The position numbers were made by a program, and so were the translations under genes. Under the pieces are notes generated by a model. That model did not search any database and was not told where the DNA came from. It worked only from the letters and a program-made list of their open reading frames with translations. DNA of 64,000 nt. It comes from Methanomassiliicoccales archaeon PtaU1.Bin124 (lineage in GTDB: Archaea; Thermoplasmatota; Thermoplasmata; Methanomassiliicoccales; UBA472). The stretch is taken from contig MVRC01000016.1 of NCBI GenBank assembly GCA_002067865.1, positions 1 through 64,000 of the forward strand, written 5' to 3'. Positions within the stretch are counted from its first letter, which is position 1; every line of letters starts with the position of its first letter. Below, piece by piece: positions 1 through 9,800 of the stretch.

Positions 1-1955
1 TAGTTACCCCCGCCGTTTAACGGTCCTTCGTTCGGTTGGACCCGAGTTTCAGATACCGTCACTGGGCAGGCTTCAGCCACTATACACATCCTTTCGGACT
101 TGCAGTGACCTGTGTTTTTATTAAACAGTCGGAGCTCCCTTGTTACTGAGACCAGCCATCTTCATGGCTGGCACCCCTTCTACCTAAGGTACGGGGCTAA
201 TTTGCCGAGTTCCCTCGCCTGGATTTTCGCCGACACGCCTTAGTCTTCTCAACTAGGGGCACCTGTGTCAGTTCTAGGTACGATCGAAACAAATGACTTC
301 AGCCACGTTTTCATGGGCACCAGGAATCGACTGAAGGGGGCTTGCACCCCCCTACTCATGCTTTCACAAGGTTCTCACCATTACGGTTCTTCCCAAGCAT
401 ATACACTTGAATAGCCAGACAAGACTACTCAGTTTATCCCGATGCGTCAGCGACTGAACAAAATAAGTTTCGGCACAGGAATATTAACCTGTTTCCCTGT
501 CATCACTTCCGATTAAGTAGTGATTTAGGATCGGCTAACCCTCGGCTGACGAACATTGCCGAGGAACCCTGGCCCCTACGGCGGAACGGATTCTCACCGT
601 TCTTTGCTGCTACTCCCACCATGATCCTTATACGAACGCGGTCCACAAGACCTCACGGCCTTGCTTCTACCCACGCACGTCACCTCCTTACCAGATCACC
701 TTGCGGTGCTCGACAATATCGGTATTCGGTTTAGCCCCGTCCATTTTCGGGGCCCGCAATCTCGACTGGTGAGCTGTTACGCTTTCTTTAAAGGATGGCT
801 GCTTCTAAGCTCACCTCCCAGTTGTCTTGGACTGCGGACGCCCTTTCATATTACACTTAACCGAAATTTAGGGACCTTAATTGCCGGCAGGGTTGCATTC
901 CCTGATGGACCCCAAGCTTACCCCAGAGGCCCTCACTCCCGATTTCTATGATGGTCACAAGTTCGGAGTTTGACAGGGCACCGATCGATTTCTCGACCTA
1001 AGTCCCCAATCAGTGCTCTACCCCATGACCGATCTCCATCGAGGTCTAACTGCGATTAGTTTCAGGAGGAACCAGCTATTCCCAGCTTTGATTGACCTTT
1101 CATCCCTAATCCCAGGTCATCCGAAAGATTTGCACATCATTATCGGTTCAGTCCTCCACCTTCCTTTCGAAAGGCTTCAACTTACCCAGGACTAGATCAA
1201 CTGGCTTCGGGTATCCCTCCAGTGACTCCAGGCGAGCGCACCTCGTTCCTCACCTTGCGGTTGCGAACTTGTTGGTTTCCCTCCGGCTCCGAGTCGTAAA
1301 CTCTTAGCCTCGCCACTGAACAGAACTCCATGGCCCGTTATTCGAAACGGACGCTAGAACACTGGTACGTCTTGCGACATTATCCCTTTCATGCTCTAGC
1401 AAAATATAGCCAACTGGTTTCAGGCTCTTTTAACCTCCCGTCAAGGGTACTTTTCAGCTTTCACTCACGCTACTACTGCGCTATCGGTCTCGAGACGTAT
1501 TTAGGGTTGGATCTGAATGTGACCCAGCTTCACGCGCGATATCCAACGCACGATACTCCGGGCATCCGAAACTCTTCTTTCTAGATTGTTCTTACGGGAC
1601 TATCACCCTCTATGGTTCTGCGTTCCAGCAGAATTCTGATTGTCTAGCGAAGAAGTATCCGGGCCCACAACACCACATCTCCACTCCATTTCTAGAGCGG
1701 ATTCAGTTTGCCCTGTGCCGCGTTCGATCGCCTTTACTGACGGCATCTCTATTGATTTCTTTTCCTGCGGGTACTAGGATGTTTCGATCCCCCGCGTTCC
1801 CTACCATTACTGGTTATTCCGAAGAATGCGAAGTCGCATTAGGTAATCACCGGATCATAGGCTTCTTGCACCTACCCGGCGCTTATCGCAGCTTGACACG
1901 ACCTTCTTCAGCGCTCGAGCCGAGCCATCCCCCAATTGGCGTAGCAATTTTACGC
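1..1955 (-). rRNA. 23S ribosomal RNA, 5' part (3' part beyond window)
   Basis: The complement carries conserved large-subunit rRNA blocks: the archaeal 5' motif GGATGGCTCGGCTCGAGCGC near 1910-1930, and at the window edge the segment leading into the conserved stretch near E. coli position 1920. Domains I to III and part of IV are therefore present; the peptidyl-transferase domains and 3' end lie outside. The exact 5' end is uncertain by some tens of bases. A short inverted repeat (GGCGTA, 7-base loop, TACGCC at 1938-1956) lies at the presumed 5' boundary. No 16S gene or spacer tRNA precedes it on the coding strand; the next gene upstream is sucD. No intron or insertion was evident. Confidence 0.95.
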
Positions 1956-2369
1956 CGATTGACTATGTATAGTCGGCTTAACACACGTCCAGGTTGCGTA
2001 TGATCGGTAGTCACCGAAATGCCGAGGCCTCTTCCATTACCTCGACCTTCTCTACCACTTCCCCGGAGAAGCGAACTTCCCGGGTGCATCAGAGCACAAT
2101 TTTATCGCAGCCACATATGGCCGCGGTATCCCCCCAATATTTGAGGGGGTATTTATACGTTGTCTTTGCGCGTTTTTCGCACAAAGCAAACGATTCAGCT
2201 CGTCCATTTCCGACGAGCGTCCCGGCTACCACCGAACCCATATATAAGGATTCTCCATGCTACCTGGTAGCACTTATTTCCCCTCAATGAGGCGGGAAAG
2301 TATACTAGGTCGTGGCCCGAATAAATAACTGTCGCTTTTTCATTATGCAAGGTGGCATCCAGATGTGCA
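1956..2369 (-). promoter_or_regulatory. 23S rRNA leader and promoter region
   Basis: No credible protein gene lies here. On the minus strand a TATA-like box CCTTATATATGG (2238-2249) predicts transcription start near 2215, giving a pre-rRNA leader of about 260 bases. Within the leader is a hairpin, GTATCCCCCC / GGGGGTAT with a 9-base loop (2126-2152), directly next to another TATA-like string (TATAAATA, minus strand, about 2150-2157), so it could be a processing structure or part of a second promoter. Further upstream, an AGTATACT-like string near 2300 may be a distal element. The placement supports independent transcription of 23S. Confidence 0.6.
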
Positions 2370-3248
2370 TCAATGCACAGGGGTGGCCATCTTAATCATT
2401 GTTCCTACCTCTGCCATTGAGCGGCATACAATGACGTTCAAAGACAGCAGCTCATCTATCTTCTCACCGATGCCGGGCATCCCCTTGGACATGATGGCTC
2501 CCGCATGCCCCATCCGCTTGCCAGGAGGGGCCGAGCGACCTGCTAGGAAAGAGAAAACAGGTCCATCGAACCTGTCAGCAAGCACTCTGGCCGCTTCGAT
2601 CTCAACCCTCCCTCCGATCTCCCCGACCAAGAGTACCGAACGAATATCGTCATCGTTACAATATTCTCTAGCAACCTCTGTCATGCTCTTACCAACGATG
2701 GGATCCCCGCCGACACCGATACAGCATCTCTGGCCCACCCTGTTATCGGTAAGTTCCTGCACCAGCTCGTAGGTCAAAGTTCCGCTCCTGGAGATAACAC
2801 CGACATCTCCTGGCAAGAAGATCTGGTTGGGCATGATACCGAGCTTAACGATTCCAGGCATACCAACTCCTGGTGAATTTGGCCCGATGACTGTCACACC
2901 CTTATGGTCTGCGGCATTTCTTATCAAGAGGGCATCCTTCACCGGCAAATGCTCAGTGACTATGACTATGATCTTCAATCCTGAACCGATTGCATCCATC
3001 GTAGCGGCCAGGCATGAACTTGCAGGTACGAAAATTACAGATGCTTCAGCATTGAACTCATTCACAGCCTCATCAACGTTCTCGAAGATGTCCCATCCAT
3101 CGACCTTGGACCCACCCTTGCCTGGAACAACACCTGCGACCACATTCGTCCCGAACTCGGTCATCAGGCGACCGTGGATCCGCCCTTGATGACCGGTCAT
3201 ACCCTGGACGATGACGGGCATGTTGTTGTTCATGCCAAAGACCGTCAT
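2370..3248 (-). CDS. sucD: Succinate-CoA ligase, alpha subunit
   Basis: Succinyl-CoA synthetase alpha subunit (292 residues, normal length), which binds CoA and carries the phosphohistidine intermediate in the reversible conversion of succinyl-CoA and ADP (or GDP) to succinate and ATP (GTP). The N-terminal Rossmann CoA-binding domain contains the GMTGHQGRIH motif near residue 16; the active-site histidine is His248 in RMGHAGAI. The start codon overlaps the stop of sucC by four bases (ATGA), so the two subunits are translationally coupled. Downstream is the independently promoted 23S gene. It belongs to a TCA-type pathway; the sequence does not show which direction it runs in the cell. Confidence 0.95.
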   Translation of the reverse strand: MTVFGMNNNMPVIVQGMTGHQGRIHGRLMTEFGTNVVAGVVPGKGGSKVDGWDIFENVDEAVNEFNAEASVIFVPASSCLAATMDAIGSGLKIIVIVTEHLPVKDALLIRNAADHKGVTVIGPNSPGVGMPGIVKLGIMPNQIFLPGDVGVISRSGTLTYELVQELTDNRVGQRCCIGVGGDPIVGKSMTEVAREYCNDDDIRSVLLVGEIGGRVEIEAARVLADRFDGPVFSFLAGRSAPPGKRMGHAGAIMSKGMPGIGEKIDELLSLNVIVCRSMAEVGTMIKMATPVH

Positions 3249-4366
3249 CCCACCATCCTTTTGATCGCCTGGATCGATTCGCCAATGTCTAGATGAGCTT
3301 CGATCCCTTCCGCTCTCAGCATCTCCCTTCCTTCGATCTCATTCACGCCCCTCATTCGCACGACCAACGGGACATCCAGTGGTTTTTCCTTTACTGCATT
3401 GATGATGCCTTGGGCCACCACATCGCAACGGGTGATGCCTCCGAACATACAGATGAACGTCCCCTCCAGTCCATGCAATAAATTCTTATCCGATGCAAGA
3501 CGGACCGCGGTCTCAACGATGGCTGGATCATCGGTCCCCCCCATGTCCAGGAAACATGAACCACTGAGTCCGGCATCGGAGATCTCGTCCAGCACCGCCA
3601 TCGTAAGGCCAGCCCCGTTGGCGACCACTGCGATGTCACCTCCGAGTTCAACCCCGGTGAGCTTCACCTGTCTGCATGCCATTTCAAAATCAGTGCCACG
3701 TGGGATCCCCGATGATCCAAGATCTGGATGCCTGAACAGGGCATCATCGTCTATCGACAGCTTGGCATCACCTGCGATGAGGTGACCATCCACTTCAAAC
3801 AATGGATTGATCTCCAGTAACTGACAGTCCATATTCCAGAATGCGTCCCACGCGGCTAACAAGAACCGTTCCAGTTCTTCCCTGCCGGTTCGTCTTTCCA
3901 CCCGGTTCCATATCTCATCGATGTCGGTGAAGGTGATTCCTTTATCGATATCGATCATCGTTCTGGATATGCTTCCCCCTGCTGCTGCCTCAATATCAAT
4001 ACCGCCAATGGTGCCAAACAGCATGATGGGTGCGGCCACCTCCCGGTCTACAGTCAGGGCAAAATAGAATTCCTTCCTCACTGGAATAAGCTCTTCCGCC
4101 AATACCCCCATCGGAGAAAAACCGCCGATGCTTAGTCCCAGGATATTTTCCACCTTCTGTTTAGCATCCTGTAGGTCTGTGGCGATCTGGACACCACCAG
4201 CCTTGCCTCTGCCTCCTGCCGGAACCTGCGCCTTCAGAACCACTGGCAATCCGACCGATCGCACGGCCTCCTTGGCATCTTCCCCGCGAGAGACCAACGT
4301 TCCCCTCGGGACACAAATGCCAAACCTGTTGAGTATCTTCTTCCCCTCGTGTTCGATCAAATCCAT
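3245..4366 (-). CDS. sucC: Succinate-CoA ligase, beta subunit
   Basis: Succinyl-CoA synthetase beta subunit (373 residues). The N-terminal ATP-grasp domain begins MDLIEHEGKKILNRFG and contains VVLKAQVPAGGRGKAGGV, typical of the family; the C-terminal CoA-ligase domain includes NGAGLTMAVLD and FICMFGGITRCD, which contact the phosphohistidine of the alpha subunit. First gene of a two-gene operon with sucD. The best Shine-Dalgarno match (GGAGG, 4392-4396) is about 25 bases from the ATG, and the gap is largely filled by a perfect inverted repeat adjoining the start codon (separate entry). Confidence 0.95.
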   Translation of the reverse strand: MDLIEHEGKKILNRFGICVPRGTLVSRGEDAKEAVRSVGLPVVLKAQVPAGGRGKAGGVQIATDLQDAKQKVENILGLSIGGFSPMGVLAEELIPVRKEFYFALTVDREVAAPIMLFGTIGGIDIEAAAGGSISRTMIDIDKGITFTDIDEIWNRVERRTGREELERFLLAAWDAFWNMDCQLLEINPLFEVDGHLIAGDAKLSIDDDALFRHPDLGSSGIPRGTDFEMACRQVKLTGVELGGDIAVVANGAGLTMAVLDEISDAGLSGSCFLDMGGTDDPAIVETAVRLASDKNLLHGLEGTFICMFGGITRCDVVAQGIINAVKEKPLDVPLVVRMRGVNEIEGREMLRAEGIEAHLDIGESIQAIKRMVG

Positions 4367-4382
4367 CTGATTCGTGAATCAG
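4367..4382 (-). promoter_or_regulatory. Inverted repeat between sucC Shine-Dalgarno and ATG
   Basis: CTGATTC-GT-GAATCAG (7-base arms) ends directly at the sucC start codon. As RNA it could fold with a 4-base loop and bring the GGAGG at 4392-4396 to about nine bases from the ATG; as DNA it could be a small operator. Both readings are inference. Confidence 0.4.
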
Positions 4383-4479
4383 AGGGAAGGACCTCCTATT
4401 GAACGATTACCATGCAATTTCAACCCTGTCCCGGCCCCATCAAAACTATAAATAAAGGGATGGGCTTCAGAATTTTCAT

Positions 4480-5121
4480 ATGCCAGTACATACATTGATA
4501 GGGGTCGGTTACGATTCCAACATATTTGTTGTCACTGGCGATGAACCGATAATAGTGGATGCTGGCACTGGCATGCATACGAGGAAGGTCCTGGACAAGA
4601 TCAGCACCATGGCACCCGGTCTGGCACCAAAGACGATAGTTCTTACCCACAGACATATCGACCATGTGGGGGGTGCATCGGAGATGGCTGCAAAGTTCGG
4701 TGCCAAGATCGATATTCACGAAGCAGATGCTCATAGCGTGGAGACCGGCGATCTGAGATCGACCGCTGCCAGTACATTCGGTTGTGCCTTAAAGCCCATG
4801 GCTGTGAATCATCTGCACGATGGTGATATCATTTCCACAGGGGACCATGAGCTGAAGGTGCTGCATACCCCTGGGCATACCATCGGAAGCATGTGCCTGT
4901 TCGAAAAGGAGAGCGGCATTCTCATTTCTGGCGATACGGTGTTCGCGAATGGAGTTGGAAGATGGGACCTGCCTACCGGAAACCGTTCTGATATCGAAAG
5001 GTCGGTCAAAATGCTTTTATCTATGAAACCTAAACACCTTTTTCCGGGACACGGCGAGGTCGTCTACGACTCGGCGTCCGAAGCTATCAAAGAATCATTG
5101 ACAATGTTAGGGGAGTTTTGA
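4480..5121 (+). CDS. Metallo-beta-lactamase fold hydrolase (glyoxalase II-like)
   Basis: 213-residue single-domain MBL-fold protein. Zinc-binding motifs are all present: THRHIDH (56-62), HTPGHT near 130, SGDTVF near 149 and FPGHGE near 188. The family hydrolyses thioesters such as S-lactoylglutathione or acts on related substrates; archaea mostly lack glutathione, so the real substrate is open. A TATA-like CTATAAATAAAGG (about 4445-4457) puts transcription start within a few bases of the ATG, so the mRNA is probably leaderless. The stop codon directly adjoins the ATG of the next gene, suggesting an operon with the YrdC protein and methionine aminopeptidase. Divergent from sucC. Confidence 0.85.
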   Translation: MPVHTLIGVGYDSNIFVVTGDEPIIVDAGTGMHTRKVLDKISTMAPGLAPKTIVLTHRHIDHVGGASEMAAKFGAKIDIHEADAHSVETGDLRSTAASTFGCALKPMAVNHLHDGDIISTGDHELKVLHTPGHTIGSMCLFEKESGILISGDTVFANGVGRWDLPTGNRSDIERSVKMLLSMKPKHLFPGHGEVVYDSASEAIKESLTMLGEF

Positions 5122-5763
5122 ATGGAGATCATCAAGTGCCACGATGGGAACTGTGAGAAGTGTGATTTCTCCGAGGATGTGCTGGACCGCATTATCTCAG
5201 AGCTTAACTCTGGGAAACTGGTCGTATATCCCACCGAGACCCTGTATGGCCTGGGGGCTGACCCATTCGACGAGGCCGCAGTGAAAAGGGTCTTCATGGC
5301 AAAGAAGCGGCCTTTCGATATGCCCCTGAGCATCGCCGTCAGCAACCTGAGGATGCTGGAGGAATTAGCGGTCCTCGATGAGAGGGCGCGAAAGCTGGCG
5401 GAGAAGTTCCTCCCCGGTCCCCTAACGCTGATATTGCAAAAGAAGGCCATCATCCCGGACATCGTGACCGCGGCCTCGGTCGAGGTCGGAATTAGGATCC
5501 CGGACCACCCGATTGCCCTCAAGATCATCGATGAGTTCGGGCCGATCATATCCACCAGCGCCAACCTTCATTCTCACCCCAACCCCTACGACTGCCAGCT
5601 GGCCATCAAGGACCTCGGGGAGAGCGTGGGCGTGTACATCGATTGCGGCTCCACGAAATATGGACGTCCCTCCACAATAGTCCAGCTGATGGCCGGGGAG
5701 GTCGAGGTCATCAGACCCGGTGCCATCCCCATTGAAAAGATCGAGGCTGTGCTCCATGGATGA
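5122..5763 (+). CDS. YrdC/Sua5-type threonylcarbamoyl-AMP synthase
   Basis: 213 residues with one YrdC domain, beginning after a short Cys-containing N-terminus (CHDGNCEKC). The domain shows VVYPTETLYGLGADP (about 34-48), the nucleotide/threonine-binding stretch AKKRPFDMPLSI (the KxR-type motif), LPGPLTLIL and STSANLHSHPNP. The expected role is forming L-threonylcarbamoyladenylate from Thr, bicarbonate and ATP for the t6A37 modification of ANN-decoding tRNAs. It lacks the extra C-terminal Sua5 domain. Begins exactly where the upstream gene ends and overlaps the next gene by eight bases. A YciO-like protein of unknown role is the alternative. Confidence 0.85.
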   Translation: MEIIKCHDGNCEKCDFSEDVLDRIISELNSGKLVVYPTETLYGLGADPFDEAAVKRVFMAKKRPFDMPLSIAVSNLRMLEELAVLDERARKLAEKFLPGPLTLILQKKAIIPDIVTAASVEVGIRIPDHPIALKIIDEFGPIISTSANLHSHPNPYDCQLAIKDLGESVGVYIDCGSTKYGRPSTIVQLMAGEVEVIRPGAIPIEKIEAVLHG

Positions 5764-6652
5764 GCAAGCCCTGGAATCTGTAAGGAAAGCAGGGGCAATA
5801 GCAGCCGAAGCGCGGGACCTGGGCGTGAGCCTGGTCGATGACGGGATCACACTGGCATCGGTGGCCGAGGAGGTCGAGGCGCTGATACTCAAGAGAGGTG
5901 CCGGACTGGCATTTCCCACGAACATCAGCATAAACGATGTGGCCGCTCATTTCACACCGAACGCCGACGACGCTCAGAAGTTCCAGACCGGAGATGTCGT
6001 GAAGGTCGATGTTGGCGCACATGTGAACGGTTACATCGGCGATACGGCCGCGACGGTCGAGGTCAGGACGAAGAATTGGGCCGGCCTCATCGAGGCGTCG
6101 GCAAGGGCCTTGAAGATGGCCACCGAGATGATCGCCGATGGGACTCCAGTCGGTGCGATCGGGGGTACGGTGCAAAGGAGCATACTGGAGACGGGATACC
6201 GCCCCGTCAACAATCTCAACGGTCACGAGATGAAGCAGTACAATCTCCACGCTGGCCTATCCATTCCCAACATCGACGACGGATCTGCCCAACGGATCCA
6301 CACCGGCATGATCGTCGCCGTTGAGCCATTCGCTACCAACGGCCAGGGTCACGTTCTTAATTCCAAGCCTGGCAACATCTATCGCATAATCAGGGATAGG
6401 CCTCTGCGCGACCCCGCAGCGGCGAAGATGTTCGAACAGATGAAGACCAGGTTCAACAGCCTGCCGTTCTGCGAGCGGTGGTGCGACGATCTGGACCCCA
6501 ACGCCTCTCATCAGCTCAAGGTTCTCCTACGCCACGGGGTCATTTCCTCTTATGCGATCTTGAAGGAGACCGATGGGTCCAGGGTAAGCCAGGCCGAGCA
6601 CACCTTGGTCATCGTGAACGGTAAGTGCGAGATAACCACACGTTCCCGTTAA
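5756..6652 (+). CDS. map: Methionine aminopeptidase, type II
   Basis: Removes initiator Met from nascent proteins. The pita-bread fold is recognisable: metal ligands in KVDVGAHVNGYIGDTA (Asp), the second metal region at NLNGHEMKQYNLHAGLSIPN (His), a Glu in VAVEPFATNG and the last Glu in AEHTLVIV. The insert between roughly residues 195 and 255 marks the type II archaeal/eukaryotic form. The chosen ATG (MDEQALESVRKAG) gives 298 residues and overlaps yrdC by eight bases; an in-frame ATG 36 bases upstream would add an N-terminus foreign to the family. Third gene of an MBL-YrdC-MAP run. Confidence 0.93.
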   Translation: MDEQALESVRKAGAIAAEARDLGVSLVDDGITLASVAEEVEALILKRGAGLAFPTNISINDVAAHFTPNADDAQKFQTGDVVKVDVGAHVNGYIGDTAATVEVRTKNWAGLIEASARALKMATEMIADGTPVGAIGGTVQRSILETGYRPVNNLNGHEMKQYNLHAGLSIPNIDDGSAQRIHTGMIVAVEPFATNGQGHVLNSKPGNIYRIIRDRPLRDPAAAKMFEQMKTRFNSLPFCERWCDDLDPNASHQLKVLLRHGVISSYAILKETDGSRVSQAEHTLVIVNGKCEITTRSR

Positions 6653-6685
6653 AGAATCTGGACAGAACTTTTCCAATACCGGAAG

Positions 6686-6695
6686 GGTTAAAAAC
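6686..6695 (+). promoter_or_regulatory. TATA-like promoter of tRNA-Leu
   Basis: GGTTAAAAAC lies about 30 bases upstream of the tRNA 5' end, the normal archaeal spacing. Confidence 0.55.
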
Positions 6696-6723
6696 AGCCC
6701 CGTGTTTACGAGGTTGGCCTAAT

Positions 6724-6811
6724 GCGAGGGTAGCCAAGCCTGGTCAAAGGCGACAGACTCAAGATCTGTTCCTGCAGAGGTTCGCCGGTTCAAATCCGGC
6801 CCTTCGCACCA
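6724..6811 (+). tRNA. tRNA-Leu (anticodon CAA), CCA encoded
   Basis: A full cloverleaf can be drawn: acceptor GCGAGGG paired with CCTTCGC, anticodon stem ACAGA/TCTGT closing the loop CTCAAGA (anticodon CAA, reads UUG), a long class II variable arm (TCCTGCAGAGGTTC), T arm GCCGG-TTCAAAT-CCGGC, discriminator A and a genomic CCA at 6809-6811. A T-run follows at about 6824. A decayed copy lies 4.3 kb downstream in the same orientation (11001-11082). Confidence 0.95.
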
Positions 6812-6847
6812 TTCATCTCATCATTTTTCGAGCTAGATCGAGAATGG

Positions 6848-9800
6848 TCATCTTTTTCCCTTTAGTCGCATCGCGACAAATATGCAAGCACCGGCGATGC
6901 CCGCGATCGCGACCACGCCTAACAGCATGGCCATGTTGCCGTTATCTGGGCCAGGTGGTTCAGGTGCCGGGTCCTGGATGCTCAATGTGCTCGCCCCTAT
7001 CTCGTTTATCTGTTCCGGGGAGGACGACACTGCCCTGGTCATGGTCTGGTACCCTTCCTTGCTGATGGTCAGTTTATACGATCCGGTCGACACGTTGGCG
7101 AATGAGAAGCAGCCAGTCTCATTCGTGACGCACGTCATGCCATTGCTCAATGATACGATGGCGTTGGCCACAGGATCGCCATCTGCATCCCTGATGACGC
7201 CGGAGATCGTGCCCTCACCTTTTTCTATGCCGAAGGACCAGCTGAACTCCAATGGATTTCCTGCGATGTCACTTCCCATCATCGCGATCGAATAGTTCAT
7301 CCCGTAGTCAAATGACATCTCCATCTCGATAGTGAGATCATCGGTCCAGGAGGCCGTGACGATCTCGCCATTTATGAGAACCCGAACAGAACTCTTGTTC
7401 ATGCTCTCGGAAAATCTCAACGCGACCACCACATCATGCGGCTCACTGCTTCCCGTCGGCGAATGGGCCGTGACCATGGGAGAGACGGTGTCGATGGAGA
7501 AGAGCACGGCGCTCTCGTTCCAATTGCCCGCACGGTCCATGACCCTGATCCGCACGGAGTAATCCCCGTCGGGCAAGGACTCGAAGGAATGGCTCGAGAC
7601 CAATGCCTTCCCTATCCATCCCCCGCCATTCATCGCGATCCAATATTCATCGATGCCAGAGAGCGCCTCCGCATTCCAAGATATGAAGACGTCCGAGGCG
7701 GTCAGATAGATTCCCGTGCGGGGCGTCAGAATGATAAGCGACGGCGCTGTCGTCTCAATGCCGAACGAGCTCGTCAGCTCTTTGCAGTTACCTGCGACGT
7801 CATATGCCCGCACCCTCAGCGAATGCTGCCCTTCTGGCACATCATGGAGTACGAGGTATGGATGGGTGACGTTGTTCCATTGCTCCCCATCGATCGAAGC
7901 CCAATAGAATGCGATCCCGCTGGTAGGATCGTCCGATATCCAGGTCGCATTGAGGGAGGTCGAATTGCCCCAAGATCCCGAAGTCGGGACGGCAATTTCC
8001 AGGACAGGCGCCTGGGAATCGATGATGATGGACACCGAGTCCATCGAAATTCTCCCCGCGTCGTCGGTGACCTTGATAAATATCACATGGGGCCCTTCCG
8101 CCAGTTCGAGCGCAACACTTGCACCAGAGACGATGTTCCAGCTGCCGTCATCGACCTTAACCTCCGTCGATGCTATCATGGATGTAGGAGAAGCGCTCGC
8201 GCTCCAGCTAATTTTTACGCTGCTGGTATTGATGTAACCGGTCGAAGAAGGAGGTGCGATACCGACCGTTGGGGCCAATGTGTCCACCACGAACGTGACA
8301 GAGGTCGTCTCCACATTTCCTGCTGCATCGGTCGCCCTAACCTTGACTGTATGGGGGCCATCGCCCAGGGTCAGGTCCATGTTGAAACCCGTTGCCATCT
8401 CCCACCCCAGGTCATCAACGTTGATCTCGACCTTCGATATGCCAGACCCATCATCGTTGGCCATCCACTCGATCGTGACGATTTCTGGATTGACCGAATC
8501 GTTCGGCGGGGAGATGATGGACACGGTCGGAGCAACGGTATCCACAGTGAAGACGACCGACATCTCTCTGAAATTTCCGGCTAGGTCCGTTACCTTGAAC
8601 AAAATGGTATGTGGCCCATCACCAAGGGACAGCTCAAAGTTCATGTCTGTCACCGGCACCAGATCGTTCCCATCTATGCCGATCTCGCTCTTGCCAATGC
8701 CTATGGCATCATCGGCCAGTAATTCCACAGCTACGTTCGATCTGTTGAGGAACGTCCCTGTTCCCGGCAAAACGATCGACGCGTTCGGAACCACAGTATC
8801 GATGGTGAACGAGACCGATGCACTCTTTTCATTTCCAGCGGCATCGGTCGTTCTGATCGATATGGTGTGCACACCATCTGTCAGAATGAGCTCCTTGGCG
8901 TTTCCGGTCACCGTGCTCCATGCCCCCGAATCGATGTTGATCTCGGTGGAGACGATTCCAGAGCCGGAGTCGCTGGACGTCCATTCGGCCGTCAGGGTCG
9001 ATGTGTTCAGAAATATTGATTGGGACGGCTTTGTTATTGTGATGACCGGCCCGATCGTGTCAATGACGAACGAGACCGAGTCTTCCGCAGTTCCGCCCAG
9101 TGCATCGGTCAATCTCACAAGTACTGTGTGAGGGCCGTCTCCGAGCAAAATGTCATGGCTTGAACCGATCGCAGATGTCCAGCCACCACCATCAGCGCTG
9201 ACCTCGACCTTTGTGATCCCTGCAGGGGCTGCTGCGGTCCAGGATATCGTGACCGTCCCGGTTTTTTGATACGAACCATCCAGCGGGGCACTGATGATCA
9301 ACGTCGGTCCCGAGGTCGTTCGTATGACCGTAACATTTGCGGTTTTATCAACGCCCCTCTCGTCTGTCGCCGTTACCACGATATTATTATTGCCCAAGGC
9401 CAGATCGACCGTTGAGCTCCACGAGTCGGTACCATCGCACAGGCCGAAGGTATCATCTGCTTCATTGTGCCAGCTGACTCCCAAGATGCTATAATACCCA
9501 GAGGCCGTGCCAGAAATATCTATCGTCCCCTCACTGGTATATGACGGGGATGTAGGGGATGTTATCGTCACCGCCAATGCCAGCGGGTAGTAGTCGCGGT
9601 TCGTGCCTCCGTCAACCGCATAGTTCGTGTCGACAATCCCATCCAGGTCGCCATCAGGAGATGTCCAATCGCTCCAATAGTTACCATGGTCCGTAGCGTT
9701 CCAGACGTTCTTCCCCCCATCAGAGCATTGAACATGGGCGGAGCTGTAAGCCGATGATGCCCCATTGTTGTCGATCAGCTGGTTCCCGTAGATGCGATTG

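Noticed and set aside
661-2290. Several open frames of 60-98 codons on both strands
   Set aside because: They lie in the 23S rRNA gene and its leader; the DNA is fully explained by conserved rRNA sequence.
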